Below, in pieces: positions 35,068 through 43,809 of a stretch of DNA of 64,000 bases. A model generated the notes under the pieces. The model did not search any database. It was not told the origin of the DNA and worked only from the letters and a program-made list of their open reading frames with translations. This DNA comes from Paenibacillus sp. PL2-23 (GTDB taxonomy: Bacteria > Bacillota > Bacilli > Paenibacillales > Paenibacillaceae). The position numbers and the translations under genes were made by a program. The DNA is taken from positions 4,943,001-5,007,000 of the forward strand of contig NZ_CP162129.1 in NCBI RefSeq assembly GCF_040834005.1, in the 5' to 3' direction. Positions within the stretch are counted from its first letter, which is position 1; each line of letters opens with the position of its first letter.

Positions 35068-35148
35068 ATTCACCCTCTTATAGGAATTTATTTTACAGAC
35101 TCATCCAACTCGAATTCAACTTCAATTATTACAGGAGGGGCACAGGAT

Positions 35149-35976
35149 ATGCAATTATTAAAATCTACTCTCACGAAAAGTGAACCTCGTACAACAAATT
35201 CTAATACTCTAGTGCTCTTATTCATTCAACTGAGACCTAAGCAATGGACTAAAAACCTTCTCATATTCTCTGCGCTCTTATTTTCCTATGAAACTATGAG
35301 TATCGTGACCCTATTCAACACCATAATAGGCTTTATACTGTTCAGCTTCATATCTGGATGCGTATATATTCTGAACGACTATGCGGATAGAGAAACCGAC
35401 CGATGTCACCCAGTAAAAAAATTTCGCCCAATGGCGTCTGGTGCTTTAAACCCCAGATTGGCATTGATCTTTGGTTCCATTCTGTTATTCGTTTCATTGC
35501 TAGGATCGTATTTCATTAATCCGCTGTTCACCTTGCTGCTGACTGCCTACTTAATGATGAACCTGCTTTACTCATTCAAGCTGAAGCATGTGGTTATTGT
35601 AGATATTATGATCATTGCAGCCGGATTCGTAATGCGAGCCATAGCGGGCGGTCTTGTCATTCATGTCCCGTTAACGCCGTGGTTCCTATTGTGTACAATG
35701 TTGCTCTCTTTATTTCTCGCGATCGGCAAACGTAGACATGAGCTGTCTCTACTTGAGAACGATAGCCATACACACCGCAAAGTACTGGATCGATATTCGT
35801 TTGCCTTACTCGATCAGTTGATCAGCATTGTCACCGCCGCAACCATTATCAGTTATTCCCTGTTTACATTCACATCTGGTCGAACGATCCATTTAATGTG
35901 GACCATTCCGTTAGTGATCTATGGGGTCTTTAGATATTTGTACTTAATTCACATTGAAATAGCCTCTCGGAATTAG
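35149..35976 (+). pseudogene. UbiA-type polyprenyl-phosphate sugar transferase, 5' part (split by an IS)
   Basis: Codons 1-270 encode a UbiA-family membrane prenyltransferase resembling decaprenyl-phosphate phosphoribosyltransferase. It has the start LRPKQWTKNLLIFSALLF, the first Asp-rich motif VYILNDYADRETDR, and the second region LSLFLAIGKRRHELSLL, with about eight helices. At 35958 an insertion sequence interrupts the gene, and the frame runs six codons into the IS. The missing end is at 37817-37924. The family attaches phosphoribose to a polyprenyl phosphate. GGAGGGG precedes the ATG. Here the enzyme lacks its last helix. Confidence 0.85.
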
Positions 35977-37812
35977 AGCCTGGCTGAAAAGGAGAAAGCG
36001 GGAGTACAAGAGTTTTGTTTCTGGAAAATATGGATAATGAAAACCAGTTTTCAAAAAAAGACAGACCTCACCAATTTAGGCGGAGCGCATTTTTAAAAAA
36101 ATTAAACGACTGTAGGGCAAATGGTAGCTTTCAGCTTGTCCCATTCATCTTTCTGGCTCACATACCAGGCATCCATGTGCTGACAGATCATAATGGCGTA
36201 GATGCGTATGTACCACATCATCGTCGAGCGGTGCCGACCGGATTCGAGCTTGTAATCGATCTTCTCCCGCTTGTTGGAACGCTCAATGGATGTGCGGCGT
36301 TTGTAAATCAACTTCCACTTTTCCGACCCACGAGCGGTTCTGGGGAACAGGCGAAGATTATCGCTGCTGTATGTATGGTACGTCCGCCCGTATTTGGCAT
36401 CGGAGCACCCGCAGGCTACAGAGCATCTCCACTTGCGACGATTCTGGGATTTGTCAAAGCCGTTTGGCTTCATTTCGTTGCCTTTCGGACAGATCGGAAT
36501 ACCTGTTGGAGCAATCTGAATGTCGCTTTCCGTCGCCGTATTCTTCTTGCTACGGTTGTTGAGATCGATGAATGGCTCGATGTTTTGGTGATCCAGAAGC
36601 ATGTAAATCGCCTCAGCATCATGAGCGGCATCAAGCAATATCTTATCGATGACGCCAAGGTTGAAACGTTGCTTGCATTCCATCATACTCATAACTAGAC
36701 TGACAGCGTCATGCCGGGAAGCAGGCTGCAGTCTAGGGTACAAAGGCAAGTCGTATTTACTATCAGCTGCTGACATCATGTAGAGATGGTATCCGTTATA
36801 ATACTTCTCTCTGGCGCTGTCCCAGCCCGAGTCGCAATCGGGCTGGGAGTAAATACGAGGATGGTTACAACCTATCATACCTTTGGCATAACAATCGCAA
36901 GTGGATTTGCTTCTTGGATAGGCAGAGGTGACGATGGGTGTTCCATCACCGGCAGCACTGAGCGCTGAAAGATCACCAAGCAATCCCAGATTCGCCGATA
37001 CGCTGAGGATCTGTGACTGGAAGAATTCGAATAAGGGATCGGCAGGCAAGGCTGTTCTCTTATCTGCATGACGCATCATCCATGTGACGAGACGTTTCAC
37101 TCTACCCGGTGTAGCCGTAGGTGCTTTCTCTCCTTTCTTCCCTTTCTTCGGTTTACTCTTGCGTTTGGGTTGCTTCATCGGTTTCAGATTTTTGTCTACC
37201 GCAGGCCAGAGGCGCCTGAAGAAATCATAGAAGGTCCCGACGCCAGGAAGATCGTCAAAGTCGAAGCCGCAAAGTATGGCATAGATAGGTGTCCGCTTCA
37301 AGACATTCACACATTCGGTTAATCCCTTTTCAGGGTTGGTCATGAGGAACAAGAGAAAGGATCGAAACATAGATGCTGGATCTCGAGGTTCGGGGCCTCG
37401 ATCAGAATAAGCGTCTCGAAGAAACGTCGTGATGGGGGAAAGATCAGTCATCCATAGTTTTGCAAGAAGCGGCCAGTCCTTATTGATGATGACGATACCG
37501 GGTCCAACATGAGTACGAAGTTGCTTAAGAACAAAGCCTTGGTAGTCCGCATGCGGAACAAAAATAGGTTTCATGAGAAGTCCTCCAATCGCGATTAATG
37601 GGTTAAAAAACAAACCCTTACAACGCGATTTTGGAAAAATGGAGAATTTGTCAAGTCTTTTTCGAAGAAAATGACCAAATATTCCTAGAATATTTCCCAT
37701 AATGAAAAAAGGAATTATATGAAAAAATCCCCCTACGAAGTAGGAGGAGAGTAAGTTTGGTGGTACGAGGAAACCCTTGTCCCATCTGCCTCGGCGAATA
37801 CCGAGAGGCTAT
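35959..37812 (-). mobile_element. Insertion sequence with DDE transposase, 1854 bp, in the UbiA-type gene
   Basis: Perfect 12-bp inverted ends (ATAGCCTCTCGG at 35959-35970, its complement at 37801-37812) are flanked by the 4-bp duplication TGAA (35955-35958 and 37813-37816). Removing the IS and one TGAA restores an open frame of the host gene. The IS family is not certain; an IS1182/ISNCY-like group is likely. Confidence 0.93.
36102..37574 (-). CDS. DDE transposase of the 1854-bp IS
   Basis: The 490-residue transposase has an N-terminal DUF772-like part (FLRDAYSDRGPEPRDPASMFRSF) and a basic linker (PKRKSKPKKGKKGEKA). The catalytic domain has Asp in SAAGDGTPI, Asp in LLDAAHDAEAI, and the Y-R-E-K signature in IYKRRTSIERSNKREK. 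The Cys-containing insert SVACGCSDAKYG recalls IS1182-type proteins. The start at 37574 follows TGGAGGAC; an earlier ATG at 37700 would place the start within the IS leader without a ribosome site. The frame is intact, so the IS may be active. Confidence 0.88.
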   Translation of the reverse strand: MKPIFVPHADYQGFVLKQLRTHVGPGIVIINKDWPLLAKLWMTDLSPITTFLRDAYSDRGPEPRDPASMFRSFLLFLMTNPEKGLTECVNVLKRTPIYAILCGFDFDDLPGVGTFYDFFRRLWPAVDKNLKPMKQPKRKSKPKKGKKGEKAPTATPGRVKRLVTWMMRHADKRTALPADPLFEFFQSQILSVSANLGLLGDLSALSAAGDGTPIVTSAYPRSKSTCDCYAKGMIGCNHPRIYSQPDCDSGWDSAREKYYNGYHLYMMSAADSKYDLPLYPRLQPASRHDAVSLVMSMMECKQRFNLGVIDKILLDAAHDAEAIYMLLDHQNIEPFIDLNNRSKKNTATESDIQIAPTGIPICPKGNEMKPNGFDKSQNRRKWRCSVACGCSDAKYGRTYHTYSSDNLRLFPRTARGSEKWKLIYKRRTSIERSNKREKIDYKLESGRHRSTMMWYIRIYAIMICQHMDAWYVSQKDEWDKLKATICPTVV

Positions 37813-37816
37813 TGAA

Positions 37817-37924
37817 CACAAAGGAGGGGCGCCTGACCGCGTATTAGTGGAGGATAAACACATTCTAACCACGGTGGTTATGTATGTGGTTAGTGTGATA
37901 TTTATTCTCGCATTCTTTGAATAA
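37817..37924 (+). pseudogene. UbiA-type transferase, detached 3' part
   Basis: The frame HKGGAPDRVLVEDKHI followed by a final hydrophobic helix (VVMYVVSVIFILAFFE) and a TAA continues the gene broken at 35958. Joined at the TGAA duplication, the gene would encode 305 residues, the normal family length. Seventeen bases after its stop the next gene of the operon begins. Confidence 0.85.
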
Positions 37925-37941
37925 ATGGTGGAGGCTACGTC

Positions 37942-38271
37942 ATGCTTTTAGCGAATAACCCTCATGCGGGGAAGCTGCTCATGCTCGGTTCAGCACTATT
38001 AACGGCTACTGGACAGCTGTTTTGGAAATGGGGCCATGACCATCTCCTTTACATGATTCCGGGATTCTTATGTTACGGGACTGGCGCAATATTGATGATT
38101 CGAGCTTTCGCCATTGAAAAACTTTCTGTCTGCTATCCTTTAATGTGCACCAGTTACATCTTTGCACTCGCCTATGGCAGCCTGTTTCTAGGAGAAACCT
38201 TTACCATTCAGAAAGCGGCCGCTGTCGTATTACTGGGGATTGGAGTGACTCTAACATCCTATGATAAGTAA
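37942..38271 (+). CDS. SMR/EamA-like small membrane transporter subunit (first of a pair)
   Basis: The 109-residue protein has four hydrophobic helices and ends with the EamA-type LGETFTIQKAAAVVLLGIGVTLTS. Small pairs of this type (as ArnE/ArnF) flip polyprenyl-phosphate sugars across the membrane. GGAGG precedes the ATG. It overlaps the second subunit gene by 11 bases, as expected for a heterodimer. Its location in an operon with a UbiA-type transferase and a GT-C-like protein supports lipid-sugar flipping, but a drug-efflux role cannot be ruled out. Confidence 0.8.
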   Translation: MLLANNPHAGKLLMLGSALLTATGQLFWKWGHDHLLYMIPGFLCYGTGAILMIRAFAIEKLSVCYPLMCTSYIFALAYGSLFLGETFTIQKAAAVVLLGIGVTLTSYDK

Positions 38272-38452
38272 CGCATTTCATTTCCTTCTTCTCCTGGCGA
38301 TGACCCTTAGCGGTGCTTTTGGCGCCGCATTCTTGAAGCTATTTGCCATGCACAGGAAAATGCTTTATGTGTTAGCTGGCCTCATGTTTTACGGGCTGGG
38401 AGCCTTGCTCAACATCTATCTATTACCTGAATCCGTGATACAAAGTTTATAA
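38261..38452 (+). pseudogene. SMR/EamA-like second subunit, 5' part (split by IS1380 copy 1)
   Basis: Residues 1-55 form the first two helices of a second small transporter subunit (MTLSGAFGAAFLKLFAMH, LAGLMFYGLGALLNIYLL). After the TATTA target site the frame runs into the IS and stops nine codons later. The remainder is at 40093-40248. Confidence 0.85.
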
Positions 38453-40087
38453 AAACCGAGATATTTAAAGGAAAATGCATCTCTGAAGTCGAAAATTAAA
38501 GATAATCGCTTATTATCTACTTTCACCAACGAGGTGCTGAATATGAAGATCCAATTCACCCAATCTAAGGAAATCCTCTTAACAACGCATGCAGGCTTGG
38601 CTGCGGTCGGTGCGCTGCTTTCCCATACACAGTTGTCTCAGCGTCTTAATCGCTCAGCCGTTAAAGGAATGGAGAATCCGATCCACGGGAACGGCGAAGT
38701 CATGAAAAGCTATCTTGGTCTGCTCTGCCAAGGTAAAAGCGATTTCGACCACATCGAGCCTTTTCGCAAAGATACGGTGTTTCAAACATGCCTGGGTATT
38801 CGCAAAGTGCCTTCAAGCCCTACGCTCCGTCAGCGACTGGATGCCGCTGCACAAACAATAGATGCCAATTGGAATGACATTCTGTTGCAGGAATCTGCCG
38901 ACCTCATCCGAAACCTCAATGCCCCGGTAACTGGACTTGACGCAGGCGAGCATACGGTCATACCGCTGGACATTGACGTTTCGCCGTTCGATAACTCCGG
39001 CACGAAAAAAGAAGGTGTCTCCCTCACGTACAAAGGAACATTTGGATATGCCCCCATCTTTGCCTATTTGGGCCGAGAAGGGTATGGCGTAAATCTTCAA
39101 TTGCGTGAAGGTAGTACACACAGCCAGAAAGATGGTGCTGATTTCCTTCGGGAAACGATTCATTACGCTCGTCGCATTACAAGTGATCGTCTACTCGTCC
39201 GTATGGATTCTGCTCACGATAGTCTTGAAAACTTGCAAGTTTGCCACGCGGAGAAAGATGTTGACTACATCATTAAAGTCAATCTTCGCGGCGCTTCCAA
39301 AGAAAGCTGGCTGCGAGTAGCCGAAGACAAAGGGATATCTTGTGAGCAACGCCCTGGGAAGACCACCTACATCGGCGCGATTACATTTCCACAGAAAGAC
39401 TTCGATTGTAACCTGCGTCAAGTGTTCCAAGTCATCGTGCGTACGATCGATCGGGATGGGCAGGTGCTCATGTTTCCAGATGTGGAAGTGAACGTTTACT
39501 GGACATCTCTGACTTGCTCGCCATGGCGTGTCATTGAGCTTTATCGCGATCATGGCACAAGCGAGCAATTTCATAGTGAGCTTAAGACCGATCTAGATTT
39601 GGAGCGATTGCCGGCAGGCAAGTTCGATACGAATGAGCTAGTCCTGCACGCTGGCGTATTCGCCTATAACCTGCTTCGCATCATGGGACAAGAAAGCTTA
39701 CGTCAAGATGATGCACCGATTCGTGGAGGCGTCGGGCGCCGTCGTATCCGAACTGTCATTCAGAACATCATCTACATCGCAGCTAGAGTCAGCCGCCATG
39801 CCCGACAAACGTCCTTCAATTTCGGCCGTTACAGTCCATGGTTCCAAACCGTTCGTCGAATCTACCAGGCATTTGCCTGATTATTGTGAATGAAACGCAA
39901 GCACAGCCACCAGTCGCCTCCCCCCTGTAAAAAAGGAGGTTTATTTCGCATGCCTTGCTTCCTGTGAAAAGCGCTTCTTGTTTGAATCCGAAGATGGGAA
40001 TGTTGTAAGATACACAATCTTCTACGCCTGTTTTCCAAAATACGGACTGCCTAGGAGGTAGGGGACCTAAGCTGTCACGGATTCAGG
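38426..40087 (+). mobile_element. IS1380-family insertion sequence, copy 1 (1662 bp)
   Basis: The ends CCTGAATCCGTGA and TCACGGATTCAGG are inverted repeats. The 5-bp duplication TATTA flanks the element (38421-38425 and 40088-40092). Length and sequence match copy 2 at 54733-56394, so at least one copy moved recently. Confidence 0.95.
38543..39880 (+). CDS. IS1380-family transposase, copy 1
   Basis: The 445-residue DDE transposase has an N-terminal start MKIQFTQSKEILLTTHAG. Conserved segments are VIPLDIDVSPFDNSGTKKEG, RMDSAHDSLENL and LYRDHGTSEQFHSELKTDLDLERLP. The last carries the catalytic Glu. The ATG at 38543 follows GAGGTG; a GTG three codons earlier lies inside that site. It is identical in translation to the copy at 54850-56187. 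Confidence 0.93.
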   Translation: MKIQFTQSKEILLTTHAGLAAVGALLSHTQLSQRLNRSAVKGMENPIHGNGEVMKSYLGLLCQGKSDFDHIEPFRKDTVFQTCLGIRKVPSSPTLRQRLDAAAQTIDANWNDILLQESADLIRNLNAPVTGLDAGEHTVIPLDIDVSPFDNSGTKKEGVSLTYKGTFGYAPIFAYLGREGYGVNLQLREGSTHSQKDGADFLRETIHYARRITSDRLLVRMDSAHDSLENLQVCHAEKDVDYIIKVNLRGASKESWLRVAEDKGISCEQRPGKTTYIGAITFPQKDFDCNLRQVFQVIVRTIDRDGQVLMFPDVEVNVYWTSLTCSPWRVIELYRDHGTSEQFHSELKTDLDLERLPAGKFDTNELVLHAGVFAYNLLRIMGQESLRQDDAPIRGGVGRRRIRTVIQNIIYIAARVSRHARQTSFNFGRYSPWFQTVRRIYQAFA

Positions 40088-40092
40088 TATTA

Positions 40093-40248
40093 TCCATACT
40101 CCCATATACTGTTGTATTACCCGCTAACGCCATCACTTTTATATGGGCTTTGCTATTGGCTAAATGGATGTTCCATGAATCAATTGGAGGCTATAAAGTA
40201 GTCGGAATTATTTTCATTATTGTTGGAGTTATCGTGTTGCTTGTATGA
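40093..40248 (+). pseudogene. SMR/EamA-like second subunit, detached 3' part
   Basis: The frame SILPYTVVLPANAITFIWAL, then the end HESIGGYKVVGIIFIIVGVI, supplies helices 3 and 4 and the stop at 40246. Joined at TATTA to 38425, it restores a 106-residue subunit in frame. Confidence 0.85.
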
Positions 40249-40279
40249 TCGTCAATTTATAAGGAAATGGTGGAGCATG

Positions 40280-41557
40280 ATGAGTTTCGGGAAATTTCTG
40301 TTTAAGGAAAAACAAAATAATTATTGTGCGCTTGGGCTTTTCATCGCCTTTTTTTTATTTTATGTGGTTATTAATTATCCCTATATCCTGTATATGGAGC
40401 GGCATAGCTCTGAATTAATAATACATAGCCCTTTTTACGGCGTGCCCTTTACCCTGAATCTTTTTAACTTTGATCCTTCTATCTACTACGGTTTTGGGAA
40501 CGCGTCCATTATTCACCCCTTTCTCAATTTCCTAGCGGGATCATTAACTTACTTGTCCGAGTATTTGTCAGGCCATTTATTTTTTCTCATTATCCACTCT
40601 GTGATAAATGCCGGCAGTGTCGTCATGATCTATTACTATTTGCAAAAAACAGAGACGGGACATATCATTTCTTTGCTGTTTGCTTCATTTTTCGGCATAA
40701 GCTCCTATACAATCTTCACAGCGCTTATACCAGATTCCTATCCCTATGCACAGTTTGTCATTTTGCTGTCCGTTGTCTATCTGCTCTACTGCAGAATGGA
40801 AGACCGTTCCCCTCTGATTCCAACAGCACTTCTAGCCATCACTAATTTTGGCATTACGTCAACCAATATTGTGCCGTTTGCAGGGGCATTATGGATTAAT
40901 ATGTTCCAAAAGCGAGGTTACAAATTTATCACTACATTGCTGTTAATTGCGGTCTATTTTTTAATTGGCGTCGCTGCACTTACATGCCTGCAAACTTTAA
41001 TCGGTTCCTCCTGGATTCAGAACTGGCTGCAAAGCTTGCACAATGGCGGATTCCAATACACGGCTCCGTTCTCCTTCAGTCAGCATTGGAAAGCAATCTA
41101 TATGTTAGTCATCAGTCCAGTATTGACACCAGACATTGTTCTAATTGATCCAGGGATTGTTGCCTTTGCGACCGATCTTCTAAGCCCCTACCCGCTTTAT
41201 GTTACAGTGATTGGTGCGGCTGTCCTTCTGATGGCTGCTCTGGGCTTTGTCCGAAACCGCAGAACCAGAGAACCTTGGGTGCTTGCGCCCTTTCTCCTAT
41301 TCGCGTTCGGTCTGCATATCGTGATTGGATACGGTCTGGCTGTTTTCAAATATGATCTATTCCTGTATGCGGGCCATTACTTGTTTGTCTTCTTCCTGCT
41401 CAGCGCAAGATTCATTGCCACACTTAAGCACACGCTGACCAGAAAAATCTTGATCGGCATCATACTGGTATTCGTATTAACGACTGCAACGCACAATATC
41501 ATCAAGCATGGAGCAGCTCTAAATGAAATAAAGGAGTCTTACCGCTTATTGATGTAG
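40280..41557 (+). CDS. Polytopic membrane protein, GT-C glycosyltransferase-like
   Basis: The roughly 425-residue protein has about eleven hydrophobic helices. A large first outer loop (ERHSSELIIHSPFYGVPFTL) has the place, though not the clear DD/DE motif, of the catalytic loop in GT-C enzymes such as ArnT. Genes in front encode lipid-sugar synthesis and flipping functions, so a transferase using a polyprenyl-phosphate sugar is the best inference. ATG pairs at 40277 and 40280 follow GGTGGAGC; the second is better spaced. It begins 31 bases after the split subunit gene and ends at a terminator. Confidence 0.7.
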   Translation: MSFGKFLFKEKQNNYCALGLFIAFFLFYVVINYPYILYMERHSSELIIHSPFYGVPFTLNLFNFDPSIYYGFGNASIIHPFLNFLAGSLTYLSEYLSGHLFFLIIHSVINAGSVVMIYYYLQKTETGHIISLLFASFFGISSYTIFTALIPDSYPYAQFVILLSVVYLLYCRMEDRSPLIPTALLAITNFGITSTNIVPFAGALWINMFQKRGYKFITTLLLIAVYFLIGVAALTCLQTLIGSSWIQNWLQSLHNGGFQYTAPFSFSQHWKAIYMLVISPVLTPDIVLIDPGIVAFATDLLSPYPLYVTVIGAAVLLMAALGFVRNRRTREPWVLAPFLLFAFGLHIVIGYGLAVFKYDLFLYAGHYLFVFFLLSARFIATLKHTLTRKILIGIILVFVLTTATHNIIKHGAALNEIKESYRLLM

Positions 41558-41564
41558 ATAAACT

Positions 41565-41605
41565 GGAGAGCAGCTTGCCGTCGGCAGGCTGCTCCTTATA
41601 ATTTT
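41565..41605 (+). terminator. Terminator of the polyprenyl-sugar operon
   Basis: GAGCAGCTTGCC and GGCAGGCTGCTC form a 12-position stem with one internal mismatch and a short loop, followed by TTATAATTTT. Part of it (GCCGGCAGGCTGCTCCTT) recurs at about 42765-42784. Confidence 0.8.
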
Positions 41606-41659
41606 GAACAATTGTGATTGGTTGTTGTAGGGTGGGCGCAGGGTGAAAGCATGGTTTAT

Positions 41660-41695
41660 ATATAAGTATTCACTAATATTATTGTTTACTTATAT
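41660..41695. promoter_or_regulatory. Inverted repeat before arsI, possible ArsR operator
   Basis: ATATAAGTA and TACTTATAT are perfect inverted halves 18 bases apart in AT-rich DNA, about 110 bases before arsI. ArsR-type repressors bind AT-rich interrupted palindromes, but no arsR gene lies in the window. Confidence 0.45.
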
Positions 41696-41801
41696 AATGA
41701 AATTTATATATAATACTAATGATCAGAGTCGTACCACACCACCCATGTCAGGCAACACTTAACCATACTCGCACAATCAAAATAAAGGAGGATACACATA
41801 T

Positions 41802-42275
41802 ATGTCGATTAAACGAATGCACGTTGCTCTCAACTGCTCCGATCTTGAAACTTCACTCACTTTTTACCGCAGCTTTTTCGGGTCCGAACCGACCAAGGTC
41901 AAAGAAAATTACGCTAAATTTGAACTCGAGCATCCTGCGCTTCATTTTTCCTTAAACGTAAGGCCCTTTGAAAAATCAGGTGTACTTAATCACTTAGGAT
42001 TCCAAGTCGATAACACCGAAGATGTACTGGCAATGGGAGATCGTCTCCGCCAGGCCAATCTATTGACGATTGACGAAATGAACACCACTTGCTGCTATGC
42101 CGTACAGGACAAGGTTTGGGTGTATGATCCGGACGGCAATGCTTGGGAGATCTTCTACACCAAGGAGGATTCCGAATTTGAATCAGCCGGCGAAGCAAGA
42201 GATTTATCTCTTTGCTGTGCTCCGCCTGCAGCTGGACCAATAGCCGTTGAATTTTCATCCTTCAAACAAAAATAA
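41802..42275 (+). CDS. arsI: ArsI/CadI-family C-As lyase
   Basis: The 157-residue vicinal-oxygen-chelate protein matches ArsI, an Fe(II) dioxygenase that splits the carbon-arsenic bond of trivalent organoarsenicals such as methylarsenite. Likely metal ligands are His7 (KRMHVALN), His64 (LNHLGFQV) and Glu116 (NAWEIFYT). The arsenic-binding Cys97-Cys98 pair is in NTTCCYAVQDKVWV. A second Cys pair (LSLCCAPP) near the C-terminus is usual. AAAGGAGG precedes the ATG. It is followed closely by a phosphatase gene, probably in one transcript. Confidence 0.9.
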   Translation: MSIKRMHVALNCSDLETSLTFYRSFFGSEPTKVKENYAKFELEHPALHFSLNVRPFEKSGVLNHLGFQVDNTEDVLAMGDRLRQANLLTIDEMNTTCCYAVQDKVWVYDPDGNAWEIFYTKEDSEFESAGEARDLSLCCAPPAAGPIAVEFSSFKQK

Positions 42276-42288
42276 GGGGTGCAATAAC

Positions 42289-42720
42289 ATGCAAAAGAAC
42301 TATCATAGCCTCGTGGAAGATAAAATCTTTTTCGGTGGGGCTGCTGATGTCGAGGATATGTTTAAACATGAGGGTATTGAAGTTGTTGTAGATTTAAGAG
42401 GTGAAGCAACCGAATGCGCGTATCCAAACGAGAATTTAAAGTGGATTCAGGTGCCGCTCGGGGACAATGCAGATGGTCCGCAAGATCAACTATTTAAACA
42501 AGCCATAGAACAGGTGGTAGAGGCGTACAAGCTTGGTAAGAAAGTGGGATTCCATTGTGGCGGCGGCAGCGGGAGAACCGGTGTTGTTGCAGTCGGAACG
42601 TTGATTGAGTTGGGAAAAAGCCAAACCATTGACGAGGCGGAAGCTCTAGCAAAGTCTATCCGACCAAAAGTGAATATCAAGCCTCCACAACGTGAGGCGT
42701 TAGGAAAACTTTATAAGTAA
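42289..42720 (+). CDS. Dual-specificity/tyrosine phosphatase-like protein
   Basis: The 143-residue protein carries the CX5R phosphatase loop with Cys90 and Arg96 (FHCGGGSGRTGVV), and before it the strand EVVVDLRGE. It therefore belongs to the PTP/DSP fold. The start at 42289 has GGGGTG upstream; the frame before it overlaps arsI and lacks such a site. Because it stands 13 bases after arsI, a link to arsenic metabolism is possible, but the loop is that of the DSP group and not that of ArsC. Confidence 0.85.
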   Translation: MQKNYHSLVEDKIFFGGAADVEDMFKHEGIEVVVDLRGEATECAYPNENLKWIQVPLGDNADGPQDQLFKQAIEQVVEAYKLGKKVGFHCGGGSGRTGVVAVGTLIELGKSQTIDEAEALAKSIRPKVNIKPPQREALGKLYK

Positions 42721-42729
42721 AACTAAGCA

Positions 42730-42758
42730 AAGCGGAGAGCTTAATGGGCTCTCCGCTT
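42730..42758. terminator. Bidirectional terminator
   Basis: AAGCGGAGAGC and GCTCTCCGCTT form a perfect 11-bp stem with a 7-base loop. It lies between the convergent phosphatase gene and the small gene at 42789. T-rich flanks (CTTTCTTG on the plus strand, CTTTGCTTAG on the minus) suit both directions. Confidence 0.85.
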
Positions 42759-42788
42759 TCTTGCCGCCGGCAGGCTGCTCCTTGTAGA

Positions 42789-43067
42789 TTATTGTTCTTG
42801 GAATTGCATTTCGGAGCCTGTAATTTTGAAGCCTTCTTCATCCTTCGTAATTACCTTAATGTAGTGGTTGTTGGCATTAATAATCCATACGGTATTTTCA
42901 TCTATTCGCACTGTGGAGATCGGCTCCTCTGTCGGAACATGGGGAATCCCCGAAACATGAATTGTATTTTGGCCCCTCATTATTGACGTCACACTATTAA
43001 CGGCCCATATAGTTAACCATGTAATCCATATCATAATGACAATAGCAAAAACCTTGTTATTAACCAT
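42789..43067 (-). CDS. Small membrane-anchored protein of unknown function
   Basis: The 92-residue product has one N-terminal hydrophobic helix (VFAIVIMIWITWLTIWAV) and a beta-rich outer part of about 65 residues. No family is recognised. The start at 43067 follows GGAGGGAGG at ten bases; an ATG seven codons earlier lies within that site. It is monocistronic and convergent with the phosphatase gene. Confidence 0.65.
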   Translation of the reverse strand: MVNNKVFAIVIMIWITWLTIWAVNSVTSIMRGQNTIHVSGIPHVPTEEPISTVRIDENTVWIINANNHYIKVITKDEEGFKITGSEMQFQEQ

Positions 43068-43146
43068 TTGGTCAGTTCCTCCCTCCATTGAACAGTAATT
43101 TTCTTAGCATCTCAATCTTGGAAAAACTAGGCGTAATATAATTTCT

Positions 43147-43686
43147 TCACTTAGCAAACCAATCTTCAGCTTGTTGTCTATGCTCATCCGTAATATGAAT
43201 GCTAATCACTTTAAACGCCGTCCAGAAAGCGGCGGCATCATCTGTATAACCTAAACCCAATACAATATCTGGCATAAGGTCGAATGGAAGCACAATGTAG
43301 GCAAGAGCACCAAAGGCAGTCATTTTTGCTGATACCGGTGTCTTGCTATCTATTGCACAAAAATACATTGCTAATGCGTCTTTGGCAAATGGAATCTTCG
43401 AGGCATGCTTCTTCAGTTTTTTCAAAAAGCCCTCTTTCACATATTGTTCTTGCTTGTCGCTCCCACCTATTTTTGAAGTCCATTCATTTACATCGACCTT
43501 GTCCTCTTGAGGGAACTCACCATCCATCTCAAGCGCTGATGCTAATTGTTCATTTGATTTGTATGTTACGAATGTCTCTTCATCAGTAAATTTAGCTTTA
43601 CAAGTCCCACATATTTCTTGAGAAAGCTTCTGTGTATCAACATTATTTAATTGACCGCAAGCAGGACATTCCAATGTTTTAAGCAT
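43147..43686 (-). CDS. YkvA-like (DUF1232) membrane protein with N-terminal zinc ribbon
   Basis: The 179-residue protein opens with a thioredoxin-2-like zinc ribbon (ECPACGQLNN to CGTCKAKF). The C-terminal DUF1232 domain holds AKMTAFGALAYIVLPFDLMPDIVLGLGYTDD, the family signature. YkvA-type proteins are small membrane proteins without a settled function. The start at 43686 follows GGGGGAA. A ribbon fused to DUF1232 is known but not the common form. Confidence 0.85.
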   Translation of the reverse strand: MLKTLECPACGQLNNVDTQKLSQEICGTCKAKFTDEETFVTYKSNEQLASALEMDGEFPQEDKVDVNEWTSKIGGSDKQEQYVKEGFLKKLKKHASKIPFAKDALAMYFCAIDSKTPVSAKMTAFGALAYIVLPFDLMPDIVLGLGYTDDAAAFWTAFKVISIHITDEHRQQAEDWFAK

Positions 43687-43809
43687 TTTATCGTTCCCCC
43701 TTTTTATCAATGGTTCATACTCATTCGACATCTTTCCGTTTTTTTCCTTCACTTTTCGTTATCCTACGAATTTCAAAATTTATGGTCCTAAGGGGAACCT
43801 TTTGATGAA

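Noticed and set aside
36015..36698. Plus-strand gene of 227 codons inside the 1854-bp IS
   Set aside because: It is antisense to the transposase and has no ribosome site.
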